A stretch of DNA of 64,000 nucleotides from Kribbella sp. NBC_00382 (GCF_036067295.1 NZ_CP107954.1:4402001-4466000); one strand, 5' to 3'. Counted from the stretch's first letter, positions 1 to 8,414 are shown. Numbers and translations: made by a program. The notes: a model not told the origin generated them from the sequence alone.

Positions 1-743
1 GGATTGGGCTGGCGATCGCTACCGAGTTGGCGCGGTCGGGGGCTGCGGTGGTGGTCAACGGGCGAAGCCAGGAGAAGACTGAGCAGGCTGCCGACGCCGT
101 CAGGCAGGAAGTTCCAGCGGCCGATGTGATGGCTGTGGCGGCTGATCTGGCGACGGCAGCCGGTGCCGATGAGCTGAAGGCACAGGTGGGCGAGCTCGAC
201 ATTCTTGTCAACAACCTTGGGATCTTCGGGGCCAAGCCGGTGCTAGAGATCGATGACGATGAGTGGCGGCGGTACTTCGAGGTGAATGTACTGTCGGCGG
301 TTCGGCTGATTCGGCACTACCTGCCGGGGATGATGGAGCGCGGTTTCGGGCGGGTGATGAACATCGCGAGCGATTCGGCCGTGGTGACGCCGCTTGAGAT
401 GGTGCACTACGGCGTGACGAAGACCGCCCTGCTCGCCGTGACACGTGGCTTCGCGAAGGCTGCGGCCGGTACTGGGGTCACGGTCAACTCAGTGATGGCC
501 GGCCCCACCCACACGCCCGGCGTCGAGGAGTTCGTCGGCGAGTTGGTCGGTGACGACCTGCCGTGGGACGAGGCGCAACGCCAGTTCATGAAGGAACACC
601 GGCCGTACTCGCTGATCCAGCGCCTGATCGAGCCGCCCGAGATCGGCAACATGGTCGTCTACCTCAGCTCGACCCAGGCATCCGTCACCACCGGCGGCGC
701 CATCCGCGTGGACGGCGGCTACATCGACTCGATCCTCCCCTAA
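1..743 (+). CDS. SDR family oxidoreductase (5' end outside window)
   Basis: Classical short-chain dehydrogenase/reductase, expected to be a cytosolic NAD(P)H-dependent enzyme; the substrate cannot be told. The frame is already open at base 3, inside the glycine-rich cofactor loop (Ile-Gly-Leu), so about 18 residues lie off the window. NNLG follows the fourth Rossmann strand. The catalytic set is intact: Ser of IAS (369-371), Tyr (408-410) and Lys of YGVTK. Bases 510-608 encode a 33-residue segment before SLIQRL, the usual substrate-loop position. A closely similar copy starts 7 bp downstream and is probably cotranscribed. Confidence 0.9.
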   Translation, partial: IGLAIATELARSGAAVVVNGRSQEKTEQAADAVRQEVPAADVMAVAADLATAAGADELKAQVGELDILVNNLGIFGAKPVLEIDDDEWRRYFEVNVLSAVRLIRHYLPGMMERGFGRVMNIASDSAVVTPLEMVHYGVTKTALLAVTRGFAKAAAGTGVTVNSVMAGPTHTPGVEEFVGELVGDDLPWDEAQRQFMKEHRPYSLIQRLIEPPEIGNMVVYLSSTQASVTTGGAIRVDGGYIDSILP

Positions 744-750
744 GTCCCCA

Positions 751-1482
751 ATGAACATCGATCTGACCGGGCGAAGAGCGCTGGTTTCGGGTTCCAGTCA
801 AGGGATCGGGCTGGCGATCGCGACCGAGCTCGCGCGCTCCGGCGCCGCGGTGGTGGTCAACGGACGAACCCAGGAGAAGACTGAGCGGGCAGCCAGCACC
901 ATCCGCCAGGAAGTCCCAGAAGCCGAGGTCACCGCAGTAGCAGCCGACCTCGCCTCACAAGCCGGCGCCGACGAACTGAAAGCAAAGGTCGGCGAACTCG
1001 ACATCCTCGTCAACAACCTCGGGATCTACGGCGCGAAGCCGGTGTTCGAGATCGACGACGACGAATGGCGCCGGTACTTCGAAGTGAATGTCCTCTCGGC
1101 TGTCCGCCTGATCCGCCAGTACCTGCCCGGGATGATGGAGCGCGGCTTCGGCCGAGTGCTGAGCATCGCCGCCGAATCAGCAGTGGCCACCCCACTCCAC
1201 ATGGTCCACAACGGTGTCACGAAGACCGCTCTGCTCGCGGTGACGCGCGGCTTCGCGAAGGCGGCAGCCGGTACCGGGGTCACAGTCAACTCAGTACTGG
1301 CCGGCCCCACGCGCGGGCCTGGCAGCGAGGAGCTCGACGACTCACACTCCCTCATCCAGCGCCTGGTTGAGCCGGCCGAGATCGGCAACCTGGTCGTGTA
1401 CCTCAGCTCCACCAAGGCCTCCGCCACCACCGGCGGCGCCATCCGCGTGGACGGCGGCTACATCGATTCGATCCTGCCCTAA
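751..1482 (+). CDS. SDR-family protein with catalytic Ser and Tyr replaced (tandem paralogue)
   Basis: 243-residue SDR fold protein, very similar to the preceding gene and probably made by tandem duplication. The cofactor loop GSSQGIG (residues 14-20), NNLG (88-91) and Lys158 are kept. However the catalytic serine position is Ala141 (codon 1171-1173, GCC) and the catalytic tyrosine position is Asn154 (codon 1210-1212, AAC). The segment before SLIQRL is 12 residues instead of 33. The reading frame is otherwise intact with no stop, so it may be a cofactor-binding pseudoenzyme or a subunit partner of the upstream SDR. Function unknown. Confidence 0.9.
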   Translation: MNIDLTGRRALVSGSSQGIGLAIATELARSGAAVVVNGRTQEKTERAASTIRQEVPEAEVTAVAADLASQAGADELKAKVGELDILVNNLGIYGAKPVFEIDDDEWRRYFEVNVLSAVRLIRQYLPGMMERGFGRVLSIAAESAVATPLHMVHNGVTKTALLAVTRGFAKAAAGTGVTVNSVLAGPTRGPGSEELDDSHSLIQRLVEPAEIGNLVVYLSSTKASATTGGAIRVDGGYIDSILP

Positions 1483-1489
1483 CCAACAA

Positions 1490-2320
1490 TCAATTGCTGT
1501 AGACGTTCAAGTTGTCGCGGAGCCAGCTGACGAAGGTGCGACCCGAGTGGCCGGTGAGCAGCTCGACGTTGGGCTCCAGCGGATGGGGGCTTCCGACGCG
1601 CGACGCCCAGTACGCCATCAGTGAGGCGAGCTGCGCCGGGTTGCGCATGGTGTTCGCCATCTCGACGAAGGCCTGCTCGGGAGTGAGATCGACAGCCTCG
1701 ATCGGTACGCCGGTGACCTCGGTGATCAGCTCGATCTGGTGGCGCCGGGTCATCGACTCGGGACCGGTCAGTGGATACGCACGGCCGTCGTGCGCGCCGC
1801 CGGGGCCGTCGAGCAGGATCTTGAGGGCGACGTCGGCGATGTCGAGTTCGTGGATCGGGGCCTCTTCGGCCTCCAGGTACGGCAACCGGATCTGACCGGT
1901 GGCGCGGACTTGGTACGACCAGTAGATCGCGTTGGACATGAAGGTCCCGGGCTGTAACCGAGTGGTCGCGTAGGCGCCGTCGGTGATGACGCGCTCGGCC
2001 TCAGCGTGCGGATCGGCGGCTGCATCGGAGTTCGCGGCCTGCGACGACAGCGACGAGAGCAGGACGACCTGCTTCACGCCGGCGTTCTCGGCAGCCTCCA
2101 CGAAGAGCGAGGCGGTCGACGGGTCGGAGTACAGGAAGACCTGGGAGATGCCGTCAAGGGCGTTGGCGAGCGAGACCGGGTGGGCGGTGTTGAGCGGGAT
2201 GGCGCCGGGCAGGTCGGCGGGCTCGCGACTACCGACCCGGACGTCGTGGCCGGCAGCGACCAGGCCGGCGTGAACGGCGCGGGCGATCTTGCCGCGACCG
2301 CCGGTGACGAGAATAGACAT
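1490..2320 (-). CDS. NmrA-like NAD(P)-binding reductase
   Basis: 276-residue atypical SDR of the NmrA / NAD(P)H-azoreductase type: a single Rossmann domain starting at once with ILVTGGRGKIARAV, the variant GxxGxx dinucleotide loop of this family, followed by a VFLYSDPS strand and a C-terminal substrate lobe containing LTGPESMTRRHQ. No classical YxxxK motif is expected in this family. Probably cytosolic; it may be a redox-sensing or quinone-type reductase. It is divergent from a TetR gene with a small palindrome between them, a layout typical of a repressor and its target. Its 3' end faces the SDR pair with an 8-bp gap. Confidence 0.85.
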   Translation of the reverse strand: MSILVTGGRGKIARAVHAGLVAAGHDVRVGSREPADLPGAIPLNTAHPVSLANALDGISQVFLYSDPSTASLFVEAAENAGVKQVVLLSSLSSQAANSDAAADPHAEAERVITDGAYATTRLQPGTFMSNAIYWSYQVRATGQIRLPYLEAEEAPIHELDIADVALKILLDGPGGAHDGRAYPLTGPESMTRRHQIELITEVTGVPIEAVDLTPEQAFVEMANTMRNPAQLASLMAYWASRVGSPHPLEPNVELLTGHSGRTFVSWLRDNLNVYSN

Positions 2321-2336
2321 GGTGTGACTCCAAACA

Positions 2337-2349
2337 TGTAGTGGCTACA
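2337..2349. promoter_or_regulatory. Candidate TetR operator
   Basis: Perfect inverted repeat TGTAG-TGG-CTACA in the 48-bp gap between the divergent NmrA-type gene and the TetR gene. Position and size fit an operator that would control both genes. Binding is inferred, not shown. Confidence 0.45.
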
Positions 2350-2368
2350 AGAATGGATGAAGTAAAGC

Positions 2369-3013
2369 ATGCCCGCTAAGCTGCTGTCCATGGAGATCCA
2401 GGGACGGCGGGAGCGGAAGAAGCTGCAGACCCGGCAGCTGATCTCCGATGTGGCGACCGGGCTGTTCATGGAGCGCGGGTTCGATCACGTCACCGTCGCC
2501 GAGGTGGCCAAGGCGGCAGACGTCGCCGTCCAGACCGTCTTCAACCACTTCCCGACGAAGGAGGATCTGCTCTTCGACGAGGACGCCTGGTGGCTGGGGC
2601 CGGTGCGAGCGATCCGGGAGGCCGACCCTGGTGCCGGCGTGATCGAGGTGCTCGAGCAGTACTACCTGGACGAGCTCCGGATGCGGCTGCAGTCGCAGCA
2701 CTTGGTCACCTGGAAGGCCTTCGCCCGGACCATCGAGGAGAGTCCAGCGCTGCTGGCCCGACGGCGGAAGAACGCCGAGGAGATGGAGGTCCAGATGGTG
2801 GAGGCGCTCCAGGACCGGTATCCGCAGCTCGATCCGCTCGGCGCGCGGGTGATCGCGGCGCAGTACCAGGCGGCTCAGAAAGTTCTGGAGGCAGAGTTCG
2901 CACGGGTCCTGCCCGAGCTGCCCAAGGCCAGTCAGGTGGCGCGGTACGAGGAGGCTATGGAGGAGGCGGCCGACGTTGTGTTCGGGGCGCTGAAGCACGG
3001 CTGGCAGGGTTGA
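2369..3013 (+). CDS. TetR/AcrR family transcriptional regulator
   Basis: 214-residue regulator. The N-terminal helix-turn-helix is clear: ERKKLQTRQLISDVATGLF, then VTVAEVAKAADVAVQTVFNHF and PTKEDLLF. The remaining ~150 residues are the helical ligand-binding and dimerisation half, which is not conserved enough to name a ligand. It is transcribed away from the NmrA-type reductase and shares a 48-bp promoter gap with it, so it most likely represses that gene and itself. An ATG start is chosen; the protein begins close to the HTH as usual for the family. Confidence 0.9.
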   Translation: MPAKLLSMEIQGRRERKKLQTRQLISDVATGLFMERGFDHVTVAEVAKAADVAVQTVFNHFPTKEDLLFDEDAWWLGPVRAIREADPGAGVIEVLEQYYLDELRMRLQSQHLVTWKAFARTIEESPALLARRRKNAEEMEVQMVEALQDRYPQLDPLGARVIAAQYQAAQKVLEAEFARVLPELPKASQVARYEEAMEEAADVVFGALKHGWQG

Positions 3014-3053
3014 ATTCCCGGCCTGGGACGCCGACCGGGTACGCTGCTTGGTT

Positions 3054-4175
3054 GTGGCTGGACCTGATTTCGACGCTGACCTGAAGCAACTCGACGCGAC
3101 CCTGACCTCGATCGAGAAAGTTCTCGATCTGGAGGGCATGCGCCGCGACATCGCCGACCTCGGCGAACAGGTCGCCGCGCCCGACCTGTGGAACGACCAG
3201 GCGAACGCGCAGAAGGTGACCTCGAAGCTGTCGCGCCTCGAGGCCGACCTCGACCGGGTGGTCAAGCTGCGCGGCCGGATCGACGACCTGGAGATCATGG
3301 TCGAGATGGGCCGCGACGAGAACGACGCGGACACCCTGGCCGAGGCGGACAAGGAGATGGGCTCGCTGGCCAAGGCGATCCAGTCGCTCGAGGTCCGCAC
3401 CCTGCTCTCCGGCGAGTACGACGAACGCGAGGCCCTCGTCACGATCCGCTCCGGCGCCGGTGGCGTCGACGCGGCCGACTTCGCCGAGATGCTGCAGCGG
3501 ATGTACCTGCGCTGGGCCGAGCGGCACGGCTACCCGACCGAGGTCTACGACACGTCGTACGCCGAAGAGGCCGGCCTCAAGTCCACGACGTTCGGCGTCA
3601 AGGCCCCGTACGCCTACGGCACCTTGAGCATCGAGACGGGTACCCACCGGCTGGTCCGGATCTCGCCGTTCGACAACCAGGGCCGCCGGCAGACCTCGTT
3701 CGCCGCGGTCGAGGTGGTCCCGGTGCTGGAGCAGACCGACGAGATCGACGTACCGGACGAAGAGCTGCGGATCGACGTGTACCGCTCGTCCGGCCCGGGT
3801 GGGCAGAGCGTCAACACGACCGACTCGGCGGTCCGGATCACCCACATCCCGACCGGCACCGTGGTCTCCTGCCAGAACGAGAAGTCGCAGCTGCAGAACA
3901 AGGCCAGCGCGATGGTGATCCTGAAGGCGAAGCTGCTCGCGCTGAAGAAGGCCGAGGAGCGGGCCGAGATCGACTCGCTGCGTGGCGACGTGCAGGGCTC
4001 GTGGGGCGACCAGATGCGCTCCTACGTGCTGCACCCGTACCAGATGGTCAAGGACCTGCGGACTCTCTACGAGTCGGGGAACACCAGCGGTGTCTTTGAC
4101 GGCGAGATCGACGAGTTCATCGAGGCCGGCATCCGCTGGCGCCGCACCGGCCAGACGGCCGCCGAACAGAACTGA
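3054..4175 (+). CDS. prfB: Peptide chain release factor 2
   Basis: RF2, which reads UGA and UAA stop codons and triggers peptide release on the ribosome. Starting at GTG 3054 gives 373 residues, normal length. The anticodon-like tripeptide SPF is at residues 204-206 (RISPFDNQGRRQ) and the GGQ hydrolysis motif at 249-251 (SSGPGGQSVNTTDSAVRI). A TTG two codons earlier is possible but adds only two residues. There is no in-frame TGA near codon 25, so the programmed frameshift that regulates E. coli prfB is absent, as usual in actinobacteria. The next gene starts 4 bases after the stop. Confidence 0.97.
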   Translation: MAGPDFDADLKQLDATLTSIEKVLDLEGMRRDIADLGEQVAAPDLWNDQANAQKVTSKLSRLEADLDRVVKLRGRIDDLEIMVEMGRDENDADTLAEADKEMGSLAKAIQSLEVRTLLSGEYDEREALVTIRSGAGGVDAADFAEMLQRMYLRWAERHGYPTEVYDTSYAEEAGLKSTTFGVKAPYAYGTLSIETGTHRLVRISPFDNQGRRQTSFAAVEVVPVLEQTDEIDVPDEELRIDVYRSSGPGGQSVNTTDSAVRITHIPTGTVVSCQNEKSQLQNKASAMVILKAKLLALKKAEERAEIDSLRGDVQGSWGDQMRSYVLHPYQMVKDLRTLYESGNTSGVFDGEIDEFIEAGIRWRRTGQTAAEQN

Positions 4176-4179
4176 CCGG

Positions 4180-4980
4180 GTGCCCGGCTCAGAAAATCTC
4201 AGGGCAGATCTCAGAGCGGACTGCAGTAGCTGCTACGGCCTCTGCTGCGTCGCGCTGACCTTCTCGAAGTCGGCCGACTTCGCCATCGACAAGGCGGCCG
4301 GCGAGCCCTGCCTGAACCTGCGCGAGGACTTCGGCTGCGGCATCCACGAGAAGCTGCGCAGCAAGGGCTTCCAGGGCTGCACGGTCTACGACTGCTTCGG
4401 CGCCGGCCAGAAGATCTCCCAGCAAGCGGGCACTAGCTGGCGCGAGCAACCAGGCCAGAAACTGTTCGAGGCGCTCCCGATCATGCGCCAACTGCACGAA
4501 CTTCTCTGGTACTTGACTGAGGCGCTCGAACTGCCGCAGACCAAGGCGATCCACCCCGACCTGCGCGAGGCAAGCGAGCGGATCGAGAACCTAACGCTGG
4601 AACCGGATGTCACCACAGTCGACCTCGAAGGCGAGCGCGCGAAGGTCAACGAACTGCTACTGCAGACCAGTGCCCTAGTGCGCGGCAAGCCCGGCAAGAA
4701 GAAGGAGCGCCGCGGAGCTGACCTCTTCGGGGCCAAACTCCGCGGCGCGGACCTGCGCAGTGCCAATCTCCGGGGCGCCTACCTGATCGCGGCCGATCTC
4801 CGCGAGGCCGACCTGCGCCAAGCAGACCTGATCGGTGCCGACCTCCGCGACACCAGGCTGGAAGGCGCTGACCTCACCGGCTCACTGTTCCTCACCCAGT
4901 CCCAGGTCAACGCTGCCCGAGGCGACTCCAAGACCAAGCTCCCAAAGGCAGTAACCCGCCCAGCCCACTGGACTACTTAG
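4180..4980 (+). CDS. Cys-rich (CxxCxxxCC) pentapeptide-repeat protein
   Basis: 266-residue protein of two parts. Residues ~14-80 hold a cysteine cluster: CSSCYGLCC, then EPC, FGC, QGC and YDC. This spacing resembles the YkgJ/UPF0153 zinc- or iron-chelating domain. After a helical linker and a basic stretch (KPGKKKERR), residues ~186-235 form pentapeptide repeats of the A(D/N)Lxx type (GADLRSANLRGAYLIAADL) that fold as a right-handed quadrilateral beta-helix. The GTG start at 4180, 4 bases after prfB, puts the Cys cluster near the N terminus. Its 3' end overlaps the convergent MFS gene by 8 bp. Function unknown. Confidence 0.8.
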   Translation: MPGSENLRADLRADCSSCYGLCCVALTFSKSADFAIDKAAGEPCLNLREDFGCGIHEKLRSKGFQGCTVYDCFGAGQKISQQAGTSWREQPGQKLFEALPIMRQLHELLWYLTEALELPQTKAIHPDLREASERIENLTLEPDVTTVDLEGERAKVNELLLQTSALVRGKPGKKKERRGADLFGAKLRGADLRSANLRGAYLIAADLREADLRQADLIGADLRDTRLEGADLTGSLFLTQSQVNAARGDSKTKLPKAVTRPAHWTT

Positions 4981-6394
4981 TACGCAGCTGGTGAGTCACC
5001 GGCGTCATCAGTAGCGAGATGGCGGTGATGGCCAGCGCTACTGCTGCCAGTGCGCCGCCCTGTCCCCAGGACGTGCCCGCCAGCGACAGGTACGCCGTAC
5101 CGACCGTTGCCGCGCCAAGTGCGAGGCAGGTCTGCTGACTGGTGAGCAGGATGCCGCTACCGAGACCCGCCTGGGCAGCCGGCACCTGTCCGATGACAAC
5201 ACCCATCAGCGGCACCATGACCAGGCCGCTGCCGAACCCTGCGATCAGCATGGGGACCGCGAGCGTCCACGGCGTCACGTCTGGCCACACAGTGAGGGCA
5301 ACCACCGCTAGTGCGGCGTACCCGACTGCCTGCACGATCCAGCCGCGCAGGATGAGCCCTGCACCGTACTTCTGCTGCAGACGCGGCCCGTAGATCGAGG
5401 TGATCAGGAAGCCGACCGACATCGGCAGCAGGCTCAGTCCGCCTTGCAGTGGGGACATCCCGGCCTCACCCTGGGTGGCCAGCGCGAAGACGAACATGAA
5501 CCCGCCGAAGGTGGTGAAGAACCCTACGGCCAGCAGCAATCCGATCTGCATGGGGCGCAGGCGTAGTACCGACGGTGGGATGAGTGGCGCGGTACCGGCC
5601 TTCTCGGAGCGATGCTGGTGTACGCCGAGCAGCGCGACGGCCGGGATCGTCGCGGCTAGCGAAACCCAGGTCCAGGTGGGCCAGCCGAGCGGGCGACCCT
5701 CGGTGAGGGGCAGCAGCAGTAGTACCAGTGCGAGCGCTAGTAGACCGGCACCGACCAGGTCGACCCGCTGGGCCTTGGCGGCGCGAGTCTCGGGCAGAAG
5801 CTTCACTGCCGCGGCGATCGCGATCAGACCGACCGGGACGTTGACCAGGAAGACCGCACGCCAGCCGAGGCCGAACACGTTGGCCTCGACCAGAGCACCG
5901 CCGAGGATCTGACCGAGTGCGGCGGCGGATCCACCCGCGACGCCGAACATCGCCATCGCGCGAGCGCGGTGTTCGCCGGTGAGCAGGCTGCTGATCGAGG
6001 CGAGCACCTGCGGTGTCATCGCCGCGGCGGCGGCACCTTGCACGACGCGGGCGGCGAGCAGTACGCCGATGGTCGGCGCGATCGCGCAGATCAGCGACAT
6101 GATCGTGAAGCCGACGATGCCGATCAGGAACAGCCGCTTGCGGCCGAAGCCGTCGCCGAGCCGGCCGCCGACCACGAGAAGAGTCGCATTGGCGATGCCG
6201 TAGCTGCCGACCACGAGCTGCAGCTCACCGGCGTTCGCGTGCAGGTCGGAGCCGATCGCGGGCAGCGCGACGTTGATGATGAAGAAGGAGAGCATCGGCA
6301 GGAAGGCGCCGAAGAGCAGGGTGGTGAGGGCGACGGGGCCGAGTGGTGATGAGGACTTGGGAACTACCCGGGCGGTCTGGAGCTGGTCTGTCAT
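4973..6394 (-). CDS. MFS transporter, DHA2 (drug:H+ antiporter-2) type
   Basis: 473-residue inner-membrane antiporter, probably exporting a drug or metabolite in exchange for protons. The N-terminal half shows FFIINVALPAIGSDL (motif D1 region), GRLGDGFGRKRLFLIG (motif A, loop 2-3) and the antiporter motif C region LGQILGGALVEANVFGLGW. Fourteen hydrophobic segments are plausible. A longer in-frame start exists at 6544, but that would run into the divergent regulator gene; ATG 6394 (MTDQLQ) is preferred. It is divergent from an MmyB-type HTH regulator, a frequent pairing for such exporters. Confidence 0.9.
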   Translation of the reverse strand: MTDQLQTARVVPKSSSPLGPVALTTLLFGAFLPMLSFFIINVALPAIGSDLHANAGELQLVVGSYGIANATLLVVGGRLGDGFGRKRLFLIGIVGFTIMSLICAIAPTIGVLLAARVVQGAAAAAMTPQVLASISSLLTGEHRARAMAMFGVAGGSAAALGQILGGALVEANVFGLGWRAVFLVNVPVGLIAIAAAVKLLPETRAAKAQRVDLVGAGLLALALVLLLLPLTEGRPLGWPTWTWVSLAATIPAVALLGVHQHRSEKAGTAPLIPPSVLRLRPMQIGLLLAVGFFTTFGGFMFVFALATQGEAGMSPLQGGLSLLPMSVGFLITSIYGPRLQQKYGAGLILRGWIVQAVGYAALAVVALTVWPDVTPWTLAVPMLIAGFGSGLVMVPLMGVVIGQVPAAQAGLGSGILLTSQQTCLALGAATVGTAYLSLAGTSWGQGGALAAVALAITAISLLMTPVTHQLRTK

Positions 6395-6431
6395 GGACCC
6401 AGCATGTGCTCGTCGCGAGCCTGGTGGTGAG

Positions 6432-6472
6432 AGCCTGGTTATCCTGGTATTGACAGCACCCGGCACCAGGCT
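6432..6472. promoter_or_regulatory. Inverted repeat in the MFS / HTH divergent promoter
   Basis: AGCCTGGT (6432-6439) and ACCAGGCT (6465-6472) form a perfect 8-bp inverted repeat with a 25-bp spacer between the divergent MFS and HTH genes. A TTGACA hexamer lies inside the spacer at 6450-6455. Candidate operator for the MmyB-type regulator; inferred from position only. Confidence 0.35.
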
Positions 6473-6524
6473 TCTCTGCGGCAGAGCCAACCCGCACGAT
6501 AGGGGTGTGAGTCTCCTGAGCAGC

Positions 6525-7361
6525 ATGCCAGTCGCCACCGACAAGAATGAGCGACGGCGCGAGCTGTCGGCGTTCCTGCGCAGCCGGCGGGAGCGGATCC
6601 AGCCCGACGAGGTCGGCTTCGCCCCCGGCGGACGACGCCGTACTCCGGGCCTGCGGCGCGAAGAGGTCGCTCAACTGGCGGGCGTCGGCGTGACTTGGTA
6701 CACCTGGCTGGAGCAGGGCCGCGACATCAACGTGTCGGCCCAGGTGCTCGAGGCGATCTCCCGAACGCTCCGGCTCGACCGGTTGGAGCGCAACCACCTC
6801 TACACGCTGGCCGGGATCGCGCTCGGCCCCGGCAAGAGCGACTGCTCAGCACTCCCGCCGTCCGTGCAGAAGCTGCTCGACCAGCTCTCCCCGTACCCGG
6901 CACAGGTGCTGAACTCGCGGTACGACGTACTGGCGGTCAACGACGCCTTCTGCAAGGTGATCCTCGACCTGACCAAGATCCCGCTCGAGGAACGCAACCT
7001 GCTCTGGCTGACCTTCGTGTCGGACGAATGGCGCTGCGCGTTCATCGACCACGAGTCGATCGAGCAACACATGGTCGCGGGGTTCCGGGCCGCCTCGGCC
7101 GAGCACCTGGGGGAACCCAGTTGGCGGGACCTGACCGAGCGGCTGCTGGCGAACTCGCCGCTGTTCGCCGAGCTCTGGCAGCGGTACGACGTGGCCGCGC
7201 CGAGCAACAGGATCAAGGTGCTCGACAACGAGCGGATCGGTCTCATGCGGGTGGAGGCGGTGACGCTGTGGGTCAGTCAGGCGGCCGGCATGCGGATGAC
7301 CACCTACACCCCGGCTGACGACGAATCAGAGGCCAAGCTCCACCAGCTGGTCAGCAACTGA
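6525..7361 (+). CDS. XRE-family regulator with MmyB-like ligand-binding domain
   Basis: 278-residue regulator. The N-terminal XRE helix-turn-helix (LSAFLRSRRERIQ, then GLRREEVAQLAGVGVTWYT and LEQGRDINVSAQVLEAIS) is followed by the PAS-like MmyB ligand-binding domain with the typical VQKLLDQLSPYPAQVLNSRY, VLAVNDAF and RNLLWLTFVSDE strings. The family is known to bind small hydrophobic ligands. It probably controls the divergent MFS exporter. GTG 6507 is an alternative start six codons upstream; neither start has a strong ribosome-binding site, so a leaderless or weakly led message is possible. Confidence 0.9.
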   Translation: MPVATDKNERRRELSAFLRSRRERIQPDEVGFAPGGRRRTPGLRREEVAQLAGVGVTWYTWLEQGRDINVSAQVLEAISRTLRLDRLERNHLYTLAGIALGPGKSDCSALPPSVQKLLDQLSPYPAQVLNSRYDVLAVNDAFCKVILDLTKIPLEERNLLWLTFVSDEWRCAFIDHESIEQHMVAGFRAASAEHLGEPSWRDLTERLLANSPLFAELWQRYDVAAPSNRIKVLDNERIGLMRVEAVTLWVSQAAGMRMTTYTPADDESEAKLHQLVSN

Positions 7362-7406
7362 CCCGTACTCCGGTCGACGGGGCGGTGCGACCGGAGTACG
7401 GATCAG
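7358..7406. terminator. Bidirectional stem-loop terminator
   Basis: CCGTACTCCGGTCG (7363-7376) pairs perfectly with CGACCGGAGTACGG (7388-7401). CTGA/TCAG extends the stem past one mismatch. It sits between the converging HTH and beta-helix genes and includes the HTH stop codon, so it can end both transcripts. No clear U run on either side. Confidence 0.7.
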
Positions 7407-7411
7407 TGGGA

Positions 7412-8365
7412 TCAGGTGACGGGGATGCCCGGGTTGGTGAGGGCCTTGCCGCCGGTGATGGTGTTCGAGCGGTCGATGGTGACCTTGCAGGTGGAAGCGT
7501 TGTAGTTGGTGATGTTGAAGGCGTACCGGCCGGCTCCGGTGGCGCCGGTCAGGTCGGACTTGTTGTTGCGGAAGACCGTGCCGCAACCCCAGCCGTCCTC
7601 CTGCGTGTGGGTCTCGAAGCCGTTGTTGGTGGTGTTCTTACCGGTGTTGTTCTCGATCACGTAGTTGTTGCCCTTGACATCGAGCCAGCTGTCGTCGAAG
7701 TTCGCGCCGGTCAGCCCGCGGCCGTCGAAGCTGTTGCCCGCGACCCGGCCGCCCTTGGTGCCTTCCTTCAGATCGACCGCTTCGCCGCCGACGTCCGGCC
7801 CGATCGTGTTGTCGAGGATCTGTACATTGTCCGACTTGTCGTCCAGGCCGCCGGCGCTGCCGACGTAGACGCCTTCACCCATCCCGCGTCCGTCGTTGCC
7901 GGTGTCGTAGATCTTCGAGTTCTTGAGCGTTCCGTAGGTGCTGCTGTTGCGAAAGTGCACACCTTCCATGTCCAGGCCGTGCACGGTGACACCGTCGATC
8001 ACGACCCGGGTGGCGTTGTCGATCATGATGCCCTTCTGACCGCCGGTGACGGTGATGCCGGACACCTGCCAGTAGCTCGCGCCGTTGAGGTGGAGGCCGT
8101 AGCCACCGCCGGCGGTGAGCACGGCTTTGGCCGATCCGGTGAGTTTGATGGGTGCTGAGGAGGTACCGGAGACCGTCGCCTTGAAGTTCCCGGTATAGGT
8201 GCCGTCGGCAAGCTTGATGGTGTCGCCCGGCTTGGCATTGGTCAGTGCTGTCTTCAGTTGGGCAGCCGTGCTGACGTCGGCGGCGGCGGTTGCGGTGGTG
8301 GTGATGAGGGCTGTCGCGGTGAGTGCGAGAGTCGACATCAGGGCGAACCGATGGGGGCGTTTCAT
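7412..8365 (-). CDS. Secreted right-handed parallel beta-helix protein (pectate-lyase-like)
   Basis: 317 residues. A Sec signal peptide (MKRPHRFALMSTLALTATAL...ATAAA, cut near residue 29) precedes VSTAAQLKTALTNAKPGDTIKLADGTY, the standard opening of PL6 / chondroitinase-B-like and related beta-helix enzymes. Successive coils follow, each with V/I-x-I-x-N/D patterns (WQVSGITVTGG, RVVIDGVTVHG, GTLKNSKIYDTG, VQILDNTIG, YVIENNTGKN). It is probably an extracellular polysaccharide lyase or binding protein; the substrate cannot be assigned. A large palindrome lies 50 bp upstream of the start codon. It converges with the HTH gene across a strong stem-loop. Confidence 0.85.
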   Translation of the reverse strand: MKRPHRFALMSTLALTATALITTTATAAADVSTAAQLKTALTNAKPGDTIKLADGTYTGNFKATVSGTSSAPIKLTGSAKAVLTAGGGYGLHLNGASYWQVSGITVTGGQKGIMIDNATRVVIDGVTVHGLDMEGVHFRNSSTYGTLKNSKIYDTGNDGRGMGEGVYVGSAGGLDDKSDNVQILDNTIGPDVGGEAVDLKEGTKGGRVAGNSFDGRGLTGANFDDSWLDVKGNNYVIENNTGKNTTNNGFETHTQEDGWGCGTVFRNNKSDLTGATGAGRYAFNITNYNASTCKVTIDRSNTITGGKALTNPGIPVT

Positions 8366-8414
8366 GGTTCCTCCTACTGCGTCAGGGGCGGGGACGAGAG
8401 AGGTCCTTGCTAGT

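Noticed and set aside
3048..3140. Programmed frameshift in prfB
   Set aside because: No in-frame TGA or shift site near codon 25; the frame is continuous.
6395..6544. Longer start (6544) for the MFS exporter
   Set aside because: It would overlap the divergent regulator and add an Arg-rich, non-membrane N terminus before MTDQLQ.
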